DNA of 64,000 nucleotides from Inia geoffrensis (lineage: Eukaryota; Chordata; Mammalia; Artiodactyla; Iniidae): NCBI GenBank assembly GCA_036417435.1, contig CM070901.1:65592501-65656500 (forward strand). The letters are read 5' to 3'. The translations under genes were made by a program, and so were the position numbers. Of this stretch, positions 12,989-24,840 are shown one piece after another (the stretch's first letter is position 1; the number at the start of each line of letters is the position of its first letter). The notes beneath the pieces are model-generated. The model ran no database searches. It was given only the letters and a program-made list of their open reading frames with translations, and was not told the DNA's origin.

Positions 12989-13029
12989 AATATTTCTGCT
13001 TTCAGTAACAAATAAGATCATAATGAACC

Positions 13030-15784
13030 AATTTGTTTCCAGATGAGAACCATAAACTTTGGCCAAATAAGAAAAGAAACTATCTGAAAGCACTGGAAAG
13101 TGAACAGAAACAGGAAGCTTCTTTTGGAGTACCCACGCTAAAAGGAGGTCACTGTTTAGAGTTACCTACTTTTACTGATTTTAGGGTGAGGGCAGACACA
13201 GTCAAAATCATGCAGGTACTGGAAGTGCCAATGGAAAATAATGGCAGACATTCTTGCTTGGGTAATCAGAGTACCAAGTCTGGGCAACTGTGGAGACTGA
13301 AGTTGGGGTGGGGGAATCCTTCAAAGGAAAAATCAGAGAGGGATTTCTGAATTCTGTCTGGGTAATCTCTGACTGACTTCTGAACAATACATACATGGAG
13401 CATATGCAAACAAGCTTAGCTAAAGAAAGAATATTTAAATTAAGATTGATAAATACCATCTGAGAAAGAGTTAGCAGTTTATGTCTAACCAAATTAAGTG
13501 CCTATTAAAACAAAAGAATCAACACTCATTAGAGAAAAATAATAGAATCCAGAGTTCCAACAACTTAATATTCATGATGCCCAGGATATAATTCAAATTA
13601 CTTTATGTATGAAACTAAAACCTAGTCTCAAGAGAAAAAACAACTAAGACCAACTCTAAAACTATCTAGATATTAAAATTAGCAGTCAAGGGTTTTCAAG
13701 TGGTTAATAAATTACTTTTCAATGAAGTAAAATTTGCAATACATGAAAAAGAAGAAATGTCAGCAGAAGGAAATGTTTCTTTAAATAGAAACAATAAAAT
13801 AGAACCAAATGGAAATTCTAGAACTGAGAAATGCAATATTGTAATTACTGTTTTTTAAAACACTGAATGGAGATGACAGGGGAAAGTTTCAGTTAATGTT
13901 AAGCTAGATCAATAGAAATCATGCACATGAAGAACACTGAGAATAAATACATATAAAAAATAGAACTTCAAGGAACTGTTATATAACATCAAAGTTCCTA
14001 ACATATGTATAATTAGAGTCTTAGAAGAAGAGGAAAGATAGAATGGGGCAAGAAAATATTTTAGAAAATAATGGCTAAATATTTCCAAAATTTAATTCAA
14101 GACTTAAATTTACTATTTCAAGATACACAATGACTGCCAAGCAAAATGCACACAGAAAAAGTCATAAGTAGGCATATCATAGTCAACCATTAAAAAGCAA
14201 AGATGAAGAGTAAATCTTGAAAGTGTTAAAAGAAAAATTAAACATTATGTGAAGAGGAAAAACAAATCAATCAAGGGTCAGTTTCTGACCAGAAGCTGCA
14301 GAAGCCAGAAGACAACAAGGTAATGCTTTTAAAATGCTGAAAGAAAAACCATCAACCCCAAACTTTACATGTAGCAAAAAGATTTCTTGAAAATGAAGAA
14401 AAAATAAAGATATTTTGGATAAAACCTACATTCTAAGAAATACTAAAGAAGTTCTTCAGGCTGAGGAGAAAAAAAATGATCCAAATAAACAATATCAATT
14501 TTCTTGTTGGCATAAATAGAAACTTATACCCCTACAACTATAGAATGTACTTTCTTTTCAATTGTACATGGTACATTCACAAAGATATACTTCATACTGA
14601 GCTATAAACAAGTGTATTTAAATTTTAACAATTTGAAAAAATATAGAGAATATTTTCTGACCACAATGGAATTAAGCTGGGAATCAATAAAGAAAAAATA
14701 TCTTTAAAATCCTGAGCATTTGGATATTAAACAATACACTTCTAAATAACTCATGGACAAAAGAAGTAAAATGATATATTATAAAAATTCTCAACTAAAT
14801 GATAGTAAAAATGTAATATATCAAAGTATAGAAGCAAATGAACTCCTTACAAGGAAATGTTTGAAAGATAACAGAATTTTAGAATAAACACTGCCTGATT
14901 TCAAGATTTATTTTAAAAAGCCAAAATAACCATGATAGTGTGATACTGGCATAAAGTTTAAAAAGTAAATTAATAGAGTAAATACCTAGCCCAGAAGTGC
15001 ACTTACAGTTATATGGCATTTGATTTTTGATAATGAACCTGAGCAAAGGGGGAAAGAAAAGTCTTTTCATCAAAGGTGCTAGAGTAACTGAATTCTATGT
15101 GGAGAAAAAATGAATCTCACAACATACACAAAAGTTAATTTGAAATACTTTATACACTTGAATATAAATACTAAAACCCTAGAACTTTTATAAGTAGAAC
15201 CTGGGTTTAGATAAAGGTTTGATAGTTCATGGAAATATAATTGATAAATTAGACTTCATAGTTAAATTATTTTTATCATCCAAAAATACCATTAAGAAAA
15301 CAACAACAACAAAAAAAACATGCAACAATAGGCAGGAGTGGGGGAAGGGAGAAACATTCATAATATATATATTTGACAAAGGATTGTATCCAGAATATAT
15401 ATAAACTCATACTCACCTGAATGTCTAAAATCAAAAAGAGTAAGACCAAATGTTGACAACAACATAGAGAAAGTGGACCTCACCCATTGTTAGAGATATA
15501 AAATGGTTCAATTACTTGAAAAAAAATTTGACAGTTTTTTATAAAACTAAAAATATGCTGACCTTATGACCTAGCAATTCTACTCCTAGGTATTTTCCCA
15601 ATAAAAATGAAAGCATATGATGACAAAAGCCTTGTAAATGAGTGTTCATCACAGCTTTATTTATAATACCTAAACAACTAGAAATAGCTTATATGTTCAA
15701 AAATAGGAGAATTGAGAAATTAACTGAAATAATATAATAGAATACTACTCAGCAGTGAAAGTAAAGAAATTTTAGTACACACAA
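13030..15784 (+). mobile_element. Old L1/HAL1-like element, copy 2, lacking the reverse-transcriptase core
   Basis: It has the same 5' features as the upstream copy (compare CAGGATATAATTCAAATTAC near 13,582 with GGGGTACAATTCAAATTACT near 11,445). ORF1 remains run to about 14,340. Sequence like the end of the ORF2 endonuclease follows (GAATGTACTTTCTTTTCAAT near 14,543, and the region to about 14,860). It then jumps, with no reverse-transcriptase core, to ORF2 C-terminal sequence (ACTGCCTGATTTCAAGATTT near 14,889; ACCTAGCAATTCTACTCCTA near 15,570; ACTACTCAGCAGTGAAAGTA near 15,744). It is heavily mutated with no long frame. Confidence 0.75.
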
Positions 15785-16183
15785 TTTATTAGTTTCCTCT
15801 TGGCGCCATAAAATATCACCACAAATTTAGCAGTTTAAAACAATACAAATTTACTATCATATCTTTAGGTCAGAGGTACAGAAAGGGTTTTACTATGGGT
15901 TTTACCCTTAAGTAAAACCCTTTCACGTTTCAGATCTCTCCTATCTCTTCTTCCATCTTATCTATCTCTTCTACCTTCCTTCCTCTTTCATTTTTAATGG
16001 CCCATGTGATTACATTGGACTTATCAGGATAATCCAGAGTAATCTCCCTATAAGCATAACTTCCCTATATTAAAGTCCTTAATTCTGCTTGTAAAGCTTT
16101 CTTGCCATATGACATAGCGTATTCACAGGTTCTGGGGCTTAGAGCATGGGAATCTTTGGTCATTATTTTGCCTATCATATCAG
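15785..16183 (-). mobile_element. MaLR LTR remnant (MLT1-type)
   Basis: This is the complement of an MLT1-type LTR: TTATTAGTTTCCTCTTGG at one end, then TCACCACAAATTTAGCAGTT, GTGATTACATTGGACTTATC and ATTCACAGGTTCTGGGGCTT, ending with ATTATTTTGCCTATCATA. It is non-coding. The same family recurs at 47.47-47.95 kb in the same orientation. It contains a 14-bp inverted repeat (see findings). Confidence 0.75.
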
Positions 16184-16189
16184 GGTTCA

Positions 16190-16505
16190 CTATAATATTT
16201 TTTCAATCCTTTTTTGGTAATATGTTGGGAAAAAGGAGAGATGTAATAATATCTACTTTATCTAACAATAGGCTTATGATGAAGTTCAAGCGAAATAATA
16301 TAAAGTGGCATTTAAGTAAAATTCATCATCCTATTCTTCTGCTTATAAACCTTTTTTTTTAACATGAGGTATTTGTTGAATTACAAAAAAAAACATTCAT
16401 TGAATGGATAAAAAGTAAATCTAGGATTTGAATTTTGACTTCTCTAATTTTATCCTTTCCAACTGTCTTTGATTCAATCTATGTCTTAAATAGGGTAATC
16501 TTTTA
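16190..16505. other. No recognised gene or repeat
   Basis: AT-rich; nothing recognised. Confidence 0.35.
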
Positions 16506-16509
16506 GTCC

Positions 16510-16963
16510 TTGAAAACTCCAAATCTCTCAACTATTGGACAATGCTATTTACTGTGTCTGGAACACACTTCACTTCCTTGGCTTCTCAAATCTTACTCCT
16601 TTCTCTCTACCATCCTATTCTTGCAATTCAGAAACTCCTATTTATCTTTCAGATTATTAAACTTTTCTTTTGGGTACACTTTCCCTAATCCCCTAAATTA
16701 AATTAAGTCTTCTTGTTGTGAACTTCATATTTATTGAATAGATAAATGAGTTATTTATTTTCTCTATTCTCATACTTTATTCTAAATATAATTTTAATTC
16801 TCTCTTTTCCACAGTTAATTCTTGAGTCTATGAAGGGAGGAACATTATCTGTCTTGTTTATCACTGTAGGCATAGTGTGTATCACAGGACCTAGCAAATA
16901 GTGGGTGTCCAATAAATATTTATAAAATGAATGAATGAATGAATGAATAAATGAATGAATAAG
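16510..16963 (+). mobile_element. L2 LINE 3' end with TGAA tail
   Basis: The usual L2 3' end in sense: CTATGAAGGGAGGAACATTA, then CATAGTGTGTATCACAGGAC and CCAATAAATATTTATAAAAT, ending in a (TGAA)n run at about 16,928-16,961. L2 elements characteristically end in short TGAA-type repeats, so the microsatellite is probably the element's tail, perhaps later expanded. Confidence 0.85.
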
Positions 16964-16964
16964 G

Positions 16965-18180
16965 AAAGTCAGCATTATCTTAGAACCATTATTCAACTTA
17001 GTGACCTTAAACTCCTAGTGTGGTTCTGGGACATTTTCTGATATCCTGTATCAATCTTTCCTATGAGGTACTTGGTTCACATTTTCTGCCTTAGTGAATT
17101 TCCTAAATATTCCCTCTGGACCAGAAGTCCTGTGCTTCCTTCCTGATTCATTCAGACTATCTCAACTTCTTGCTTGACGGATAGAAGATATCTGTCAAAA
17201 CTGTCTTGCATAGCAAGATTTCTGGTTCTAGACCTTTCTAATCAGCCATGCTGAATTGTTCCACACCTCACTCTCAATCCTCCTAGAATAATCTTAAAAA
17301 TAACAAGCTAAAGCAAGACTTACACGATGCCATCCAGTGATAGATATCTTTATGAGAGTTCTTTTTTATTTTTAACCTTTCCCCATAGGCATTTCAACTC
17401 CTTCACACTACATCCTATTATATCCTATTATTGTAATTGCCCATTGAGTATATAAAGAAAATTACTGGATTGTCCCTAATATAAACACAATGAATATGTG
17501 TTGGAGACAGGTGTAAGCTCTAGTGGTGCAGCTGCAACTCACACAGCACAACGCGGGGTGGGGATATGCCAGAAAGATCCAGTTTTAGGAAATGACTGAC
17601 AAAACCGCAAATAATCATTGCAGGGTAATCATGGCTCAGGGGCTGCTCCACACAACTGTTGGTGTGGCTGACTGTGAAGATGTGATTATAGGACAGAAGA
17701 GTCCATGCAGCTGGACTCACAATAGAGTAGAATTCTTTGAAGAAAATTGATGAACCACTGCAAGCTCCTAAGTCTAAGGTAAATGAAAACAGAAAGAATA
17801 GGTTTATTTTCCCTTTAGACTCTCATGTAAGCAAACTAACCACATTTCTATTGCTGATGCTGAAAAAGGGAGTTAGTTTGATGGAAGTTCAAATCTCTGG
17901 TTTCCATGTGTCTTCCAACTCAAATACACAGTGAGAAAATGGGGTGTCCCCTACTTGGAAGTCATGAGTAAAAAAATTCCTTAATATCAGTGTACCTGAT
18001 TCTCTCATCAAACCTCACCAGCTCTAGCTTGAGTTAGGATTACTTTGGAATTTAACTCTAGTCTGTGAATATACTGGGGTTATATACAAAAGGAAGGAGA
18101 GACTTGATATGGGAAGAGTAGTTGCCTTATAAGTAGTCTCCTACAGCACTTAAGCATTTAAACAATTGTTCCTTATTTTG
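16965..18180. other. No recognised gene or repeat
   Basis: About 1.2 kb of mixed sequence. The slightly GC-richer stretch at 17,510-17,720 looks unlike its neighbours but has no open frame with splice sites that I trust. Confidence 0.4.
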
Positions 18181-18392
18181 AGGTCTACAAATTTTGAGAG
18201 TATTCTGCAAAGTGTAGTACATGATACAACTGCATCAGAATTATCAATTATTTCTGAAATATTTAGGTTCAGATTTCTTCTAGACCCAATGAACTCTGGG
18301 TTTCAGGATGTAGGACATTTGACTCTGCATTGTAACAGCACTTTAAAGTGTTTCAAAGACACTCTAAAGTCTGAGAAGCCTTACTGAATGAG
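18180..18392 (+). mobile_element. MER5-like hAT element remnant
   Basis: GCAAAGTGTAGTACATGATA, CTGCATCAGAATTATC and TTAGGTTCAGATTTCTTCTA run in the order of the MER5A-type hAT-Charlie consensus, followed by the CATTGTAACAGCACT region. It is diverged. Confidence 0.55.
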
Positions 18393-18558
18393 GTCCATGA
18401 ATGGGTTTCAAAGGGCTTTCAAAATCCAAAAATTTCAGATAAAATTTTATGCAATTGCCAAAAAGAAGGACTATAGCTTTCTGAGAATTTCAAAGCATTC
18501 ATGGCCCCCAAATGTTTTAAATCGTCAGAGGATAACATCTGAAGAGGGATCTTGTTCC

Positions 18559-19236
18559 TGGTGAATTTACGGTTCTTGCCTTGTCACAGAAAGAATTCAG
18601 AGATGAGACAGGGAGGTCAAGAAAGTAAAGTGAGGATTTATTTAAGCAAGAATACACTCTCAGAGGGAGAGTGGGTGGCAGGTGGGTAGCTGCCCTGGTT
18701 TTTTTTTTTTTTGGCAAGCCAGTTATGAGGGGCATAAAAATCAAGGGGCAGAATATTCACTGGGGAGGAAGAGTTTGTGGGTCGTATTTCCTGATTTTCA
18801 TCCCATCTCCACATTCCCCCAGCGTAAGAGAGATTTTTATCTTTGTTTAGCATTTATCAGAAGTGTCATGGCATCAGTGCTTGATGAATACTTCTTATCT
18901 GCAAGGCTAATTTCATTGTAATGAGAGCACAGTGAGCAACAGATTACATTTGAATGCAGGACATTCCTGCCTTTTCCCACTTTTCTTTGTCTGCCTCCAG
19001 GACACTTACCCCAAAATATGTGGTTTCCTGTCAGTCTGAAGGTTCCTGCTTTTCTTTGTCTGCCCATGGAGCCCCACTGCTTACAAAATGTATGATTTCT
19101 TGCCACCTGGTCCCTGCCCCCCTTTCTCTGGTCATATCTAGCTACCTGCCTGCTGTAACAGTCTGGCTTTCGTTGACTCATACCGGTGCTAACTACAGCC
19201 TTCCCCTGAAAATAACTGTGAGGCATTTCTCAGACA
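18559..19236 (-). mobile_element. Endogenous retrovirus LTR, probable solo LTR
   Basis: Read on the minus strand, this is about 680 bp starting TGTCTGAGAAATGCC and ending near TAAATTCA(CCA). It carries an AATAAATCC polyadenylation-type site (TTTATT on the plus strand near 18,637) followed by an R/U5-like region (TTCTTTCTGTGACAAGGCAA). It contains a 13-base A-run in the middle of U3. I see no clear viral coding sequence on either side and no matching flanking duplication, so the limits are approximate and the family is unnamed. Confidence 0.55.
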
Positions 19237-19239
19237 ATC

Positions 19240-20095
19240 CAGATCTAAAATTGTTGGTAGGTATGAGAGCCATGGTGGAAAATCCTTCATTCCTTGCCTT
19301 AATCATTTCCTTCCCTGTTTTTGCCTTCTTACTGTTGGATAGGTATATGTTCACTATCTCAAGTCCATTCTAAGCCTTAACCACCCTGACAAGGTTAGGC
19401 AATATACAAGAAGCCCTGGAATCTCATCTGTATGCAACTAGAATAACTTGCTAACAATAGACATATAATCTCGAGAAATAGATTTGAGCAGTATATAGCA
19501 GTATATACCTCTGTTAAAGTTACATTTTCTACCTACTTTGTTTTCCTCCTTCTATGTGAACTCCTTACTATATAATAAATATAATTCCTATACCACAAAA
19601 TCAGTAAGCAATAAATGTTCACTGTTTTTTTTTCTTTAAATTAAACCTGGCCTCCAAGCTCCCAGCCCTCAGACAGGAAGAAATCAAACTTCAGCCATTA
19701 CTACATTCCTTCAAATATCCAAGAATATGCAAAGGTCCTGGGATATCTTACCCAGAAGGGCAAATTAGGCAAGCGTCCTCCAGCTATTAGGTCAAACTGA
19801 CTAGCATTGAGATATCCACTGACCCAGCCTGCATGGTCGAATTGAGTTCAGTACTTGTGCTTTCTCCATGGCTTGTTTGGGAACAGGAAACTTTTCTGAA
19901 GTTGGGAACCCTGATGTCTTAGATCCAGCTTCCTCATATGAATCACATGAAGCCTACAGGTATTTTTACCTCCTGTGGTACCCCAAAGCTACAGGCAAAT
20001 GTTCTCGCAACTTTTATAACTCTAGACCTCTATTTGTCTCCTCTCTAGTTCTGAGAAATTTCTTTTTTTCTCATTTCTTCCCATTAGCTCTTGGC
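19240..20095. other. No recognised gene or repeat
   Basis: Mixed sequence. It could contain the decayed interior of a MaLR or ERV element because LTRs lie on both sides, but I recognise no motif. Confidence 0.35.
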
Positions 20096-20096
20096 T

Positions 20097-20448
20097 TGGT
20101 CTGAATGTATGTGTCTCCTCAAAATTCATGTGTTAAAGTCTTAACCTCCAAGGTGATAGAATTAAGAAGCAAGCACTTTGGGAAATGATTAGGTCATGAG
20201 GACAGAGCCCTCAAGAATGGGATTAGTACCTTTATAAAAGAGGCCAAGAGAGCTCACTTGTCCCTTTTGCCATGTAAACTTACAGCAAATAGATGACCAT
20301 CTGTGAAATGGGAATAGGCCTTTACCAGACACTGAATCTACTGGCATTTTGATTATGGACTTCTTAGCCTTCAGTACTATGGAAAATGTTTCTGTTGTTC
20401 ATAAGCCACAAATTATGATATTGTGCTGTATCAGCCCAAATGGATTAG
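20097..20448 (+). mobile_element. MaLR LTR (MLT1-type)
   Basis: Sense MLT1-type LTR: GTCTCCTCAAAATTCATGTG, GATTAGGTCATGAGGACAGA, AATGGGATTAGTACCTTTAT, then TTCTGTTGTTCATAAGCCAC and CAGCCCAAATGGATTAGGC at the 3' end. It is non-coding. Confidence 0.8.
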
Positions 20449-20449
20449 G

Positions 20450-21465
20450 CTCAAAATTTCTTTCCTATTATACAACCCCTCTGTATGTGCAGGTGACACT
20501 AACCCTGTTGCATTACCCTGTGGGATTCGGACATCATGGAATTCAGCACAAATGCTGACACTCTGGCAACTATCATTATTGTGAATATTAAAGTTTTATC
20601 TCTGACCCAGGAGTTTCATGTCTTCTACAAGCATCCTTGAAACTATAGAAGTCTAATTTGTTAACAAGTAGGGTATAATCCCAGAGTCTGTACAATTCTT
20701 GGTACTCCTGTTCCCTGCCTGCTGGATGGGACCCCTTCACTCAATCCAACAGCAATATTTACGCCAAACAAATCTGTTTTTGCCATATTCCTTACACACA
20801 GTATGGGATCTGCCAACAGGATTAAGGCTAGGTTCCCACAGATCCCTATCTCAAACCTTAATTCTAACTGTTCCCCAATTCTTCTTGTCTTCTTGAGAAC
20901 TTGATGGTGAGTTTCCAGAATACAATATACCTCAACCAGTTTGTGTTATGAAAAAAGTCTCAATAAACATTCAATGTACAAATAGTAATTAATTAATTAT
21001 ATATTTTTTCAGTGTACTTACTAAGTGCCATAGACATACAGGCTTTATTATAAATTAAACATCAATTTTATTCATCTTTAGAGTGCATTATGATGGGAAA
21101 GTTAGAGGGACATTTATTTTTACAAAATATTTTCTAAATTTTAGTTCTACTTTCTATTTTTTTTCCTGTTTGCCTTCAAGCTCTCCTCCTCCTCTCTACA
21201 TGTTTTATGATCTTAATGGGTCATTGATCATAACAGCTCTCTTCCTGCTCATGCACAAAATCCTAACTGCCTTATGAAAGGAGCCATAACTATATTCTAT
21301 GGCTCAGGGCATTTCCCAGTCTGCAGCCTCTTTTCCACTTCCCAGCTGAAACACTTTAAGTGCAACTCATAAACTTTCACCTCTCAGTCTCTTGGATACA
21401 CCAATACACACGTGTGTATATACAAACATGCATGATTATTTTTACGTACAAAATAGCATATTAAT
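20450..21465. other. No recognised gene or repeat
   Basis: It may include decayed MaLR interior just 3' of the LTR, but no motif is certain. Confidence 0.35.
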
Positions 21466-21469
21466 ATGC

Positions 21470-21810
21470 ATATATAGTTTAGATAATATTAATAAAATCC
21501 ATGTACCCAAAACCCAGCTTAAAAATAGAATATTATCAATGTACTAAAAATTACCTGTATGACTTTCTCCAACCCCACCCCACCCTACAGTTAATTGCTA
21601 TTTGGAATCATTGCCTTGTTTTTGTTATTTTACTTCAACTTTATATATATTATTAAACAATATATGGTTTTAGCTTTCATGGTGTAAACTTTACATGAAA
21701 GAAATCATATGCATTATTCCGTGACTTTTCTTCCTGCAATGTTTATGGTAATAATTTTTACTGTTGTTGCATATGTGACTATATTTCATTCATTTTCACT
21801 TGAATGTTAG
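21470..21810 (-). mobile_element. Old L1-type 3' region fragment
   Basis: CCATGTACCCAAAACCCAGC, AAAATAGAATATTATCAA and TTTCATTCATTTTCACTTG resemble the antisense 3' region of old mammalian L1 families. It is diverged, and the family is uncertain. Confidence 0.4.
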
Positions 21811-21814
21811 ATTC

Positions 21815-23190
21815 CTGTTCTCTCTCCAGAACCTTTGGACCATTGACTCTATTGCTTTTCCTGCCTGGCTTTGGTCCCAGACAGTGGTTCACACATCACT
21901 GTCAGCATTGTGCTCTATAATCTGGGCTTTTCCTATCTTCCTCCTCCTAACTAGCCCAGAAACCCAGGATGTCCTGCACTCAAGACTCGTATCTTCTTAT
22001 GAGGTTCATCAAGGATCTTAGGCATCTATGAAAGCATTATTATTCCTCCATCTCTTTCCCCATCTCCTCTAGAGCAGGAGAAATAAGTCACAATCTAGCC
22101 CCACAGCACAACAAAGCCACCCATCAAGGTTTAGCTCCAGCACCTTAGTCCAAGAAAGGCAAAAAAACAGGTAATAGGAGAACAGACTCAATAAGAGTTA
22201 AAAAAAACCCAAAGAAACAAAAATACTAGCCTATAAAGCTTATTTCAAGGATCTAAAATGAATCTTAATATTGAATTTGGATTAAGGGGAGATTGAATTA
22301 GATGTGAAAAGACCACATACTCTATATAAAAAGATACTTCACTCCTCTAATCCCTCTATAGCTCCTCCTAATCTCCTCTCACTCCCTCCTCCTGTTCTTC
22401 ATATCACACCATGCACTTAGAACACATGCTTGTTAGGCATGAGACAATTAGATCCCATAGATCTAAACTATACCAAATACTCTCATCCCATCCTTTCTCT
22501 ACTTTTTCTGTTGAGTTTTATAGGATTTGGTCTGAGACAGATTGCAGATTGGTTTTTCATGAAAGCAAATGTTGGTCCATTTAGGTTAGGAAACTGATGG
22601 GATAGGAATGTTGAAAGGGAGGGACTGGCATTAGTGAACTGGATAAGAACAAGGCCAACAGAATTTTGGCAGTTTTGCTGATTTTTGAAAACATATGCAA
22701 AACTAGATTAAAATACTCTTCAAACTAGCAAAAGCTGGGGCCAGCTTGTCTCTGCTGCAATGTTCAGGCTGGCTGGTACTTCTGACTCTGAATTTCTATT
22801 CAAGTGTCAAGTCTGACCTTTCCTCAGTTTAATTCAATTCAGTTTAATTCTGTAAAATTTATTGAAGCCAATTTTTACCAGGCTACTGTGCACAAAGATC
22901 CTAAAGAACATATCATTTAAATCTAAGACTATTTTTGAACATTAAGAAAAAATTCCAAAGTAAGAAAACAACAGTTCTCAGGACTTCTTCCTAGTATGTG
23001 GCTTATCCATCTGATTTTTGTATTCATGATCAGCAATAATGATAGTGTCAGAGAGAAGGGGTAAAGGAAGAAAGACAGAAGGAAAAGGTATAAGAAAAGA
23101 AAAAAAAAAGAAGGAAAAAGAAGAGTAAGAGTTGCAAGGTGCATGAACCACATTGATGAGTATTTTGAGCCCCATCTTTCTCATATTCTA
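21815..23190. other. No recognised gene or repeat
   Basis: Mixed AT-rich sequence with a purine-rich run at 23,057-23,132. Confidence 0.35.
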
Positions 23191-23194
23191 ATGA

Positions 23195-23375
23195 GAAGCA
23201 GCATGATGCAATGCAACGTCCATTGAGTAAGAGTTGAACGATCCTTCTTGACTTGCACGAGCAATTCCACCTCTCTGAATTTTAATTTTCATAGTAGTAA
23301 AATGACATGATATGACCTTATATTTTAAAATTGTTCAGAGGGTCAAATTAATGATAGTTTTTAATTTAATTTTAT
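23195..23375 (+). mobile_element. MIR SINE, diverged
   Basis: GCAATTCCACCTCTCTGAAT, then TTTCATAGTAGTAAAATGAC and the GTTCAGAGGGTCAAATTAAT end match MIR in sense. The 3' end of this element recurs at 23,840 (see findings). Confidence 0.5.
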
Positions 23376-23443
23376 TTTTTTTACCAAAAAACTTCCCACC
23401 ATTTTATTGACATCATGAAATCTTATATGTAATCTTTTTTCTT

Positions 23444-23797
23444 TCTTTTTTTTTTAACATCTTTATTGGAGTATAATTGCTTTACAATGGTGTGTTAGTT
23501 TCTGCTTTAAAACAAAGTGAATCTACATATACCTATATCCCCATATCTCCTCCCTCTTACGTCTCCCTCCAACCCTCCCTCTCCCACCATTATAGGTGAT
23601 AACAAAGCATGAGCTGTTGTCCCTGTGCTATGCAGCTGTTCCCCACTAGCTATCTATTTTACATATGCTAATATATATGTCAATGCTTCTCTCTCCCTTC
23701 GGCTCAGCTTACCCTTCCCCCTCCCAGTGTCCTCAAGTCCATTCTCCAGGTGTCTTTATTCCTGTCCTGCCACTAGGTTCTTCATAACTTTTTTTTT
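23444..23797 (-). mobile_element. 5'-truncated L1 tail
   Basis: Poly-T, then AACATCTTTATTGGAGTATA and TGCTTTACAATGGTGTGTTA, the complement of the L1 3' UTR, running to about GGTTCTTCATAAC. It is the same 3' UTR type as the tails at 5.0 and 57.5 kb. No ORF2 is included. No clean short duplication is visible, but a roughly 60-bp direct repeat lies on either side. Confidence 0.9.
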
Positions 23798-23960
23798 GTA
23801 AATAAAGAACTTAAAAAAAACTCACCCATTAATTTGATCTTCAAAATTGTTCTGAGGGCCAAATTAATGAGAGAGTTTTTTAAAGTCCTTTATTTACCAA
23901 AAATATAGATTTGAAAATATTTTACAGTCATATCTACATCTTTTTTTTTTATTATTTTAG

Positions 23961-24165
23961 TGATGCTCTTCCCCAGGAGCTCTTCCTCAACAAGCATCGT
24001 GAGACCTGGGGAGATAAAAAGAGCATCATTTTACAAAGGAGCAAGAGAAGAGTTAGAATTAGATGCCATAAGTTCAGAGTTCACACAATATGAATTCATG
24101 GTGGCACTGACTTTGTTTGGTGAACTATGGCAAGATGAAACATGTCCAGATCAGAAAAAAACAAG
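23961..24165 (+). other. Candidate coding exon, gene not recognised
   Basis: A 205-bp segment lies between a strong acceptor (a T-run then ATTATTTTAG, ending 23,960) and a good donor (ACAAG|GTAAAG at 24,166). Only one frame is open through it (67 full codons), and its stop (TAA) follows at once in the donor. The frame starts after one base of a split codon and ends two bases into another. The translation is not low-complexity: it is basic and Ser-rich at first (RSSSSTSIVRPGEIKR), then mixed acidic and hydrophobic (AREELELDAISSEF, then VALTLFGELW). It matches none of the repeats here and no protein I can name. A chance open frame is possible; the two flanking splice sites make it less likely. 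Confidence 0.42.
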
Positions 24166-24822
24166 GTAAAGATCATAATTATGTAAAATATTTTTGCAAA
24201 ACTGCTTTTTTGTAAGCCAGATGTACCTTTACATCTATTGACATGATTGTTCCAGTATCAATTTAATACCTATAGGTTAGGGAGTTACCTCTATCCTAAC
24301 CAAATTATTCACATATTATCTGTCAGCAGCATTGTGTTATGTGTCTTCCATTCCCTGTACTATACAAAGGTGCCAGACAGGCTGGTGTTGGCCCTATCTG
24401 AAAACCTGATCTGTTCCTAGTCAATAAGAAATCTTGACTCCCAAAGCTATTTTGGAGACCAAAGATTGTACATCTTTGCTCCATTAAGCCCTCCACTTTG
24501 GATAGAGGAGGTCCTAGGCAGCACTAGTTGGTAGTAAAGAAGATTGGCTGGTATCCTCTCACCATCTCAGAGGGTCCTCACAGGCTATATATCATATATC
24601 TTCTTATTTCTATCAGGTCTTCTTCCCAGCCAGCTGTTATAACCTGGTTTAAAATGGTAATTGATAAAGGTTTAAGGAATTAGATCTCCAAGGGATGCTA
24701 CTCTTCTAATACCATATTCTAAAGAATGACAAGTTTTCAAATTCCCAAAAGAAGACACTTAAAACATGGAAATGTAACCATTCTGAAAATTTTCATTTCT
24801 CTTCATCTTTTTGTTTCTTTAG

Positions 24823-24840
24823 GAGTGAAAGGAGGGTTAG
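24823..24840 (+). other. Possible 18-nt micro-exon
   Basis: A pyrimidine-rich acceptor (TCTTTTTGTTTCTTTAG|) ends at 24,822 and a consensus donor (GTAAGT) starts at 24,841, leaving 18 nt (GAGTGAAAGGAGGGTTAG). That is a multiple of three. It enters in the phase left by the exon at 23,961-24,165 and would add S-E-R-R-V plus split Arg codons, with no stop. The downstream exon is not seen. With so few coding bases this rests entirely on splice-site quality. Confidence 0.28.

Noticed and set aside
17520..17720. Slightly GC-rich stretch as a possible exon
   Set aside because: No frame is open across it with matching acceptor and donor sites.
18954..19373. 139-residue frame and an opposite 129-residue frame
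   Set aside because: Both lie in the U3 part of an LTR-like element. Overlapping frames on two strands point to chance.
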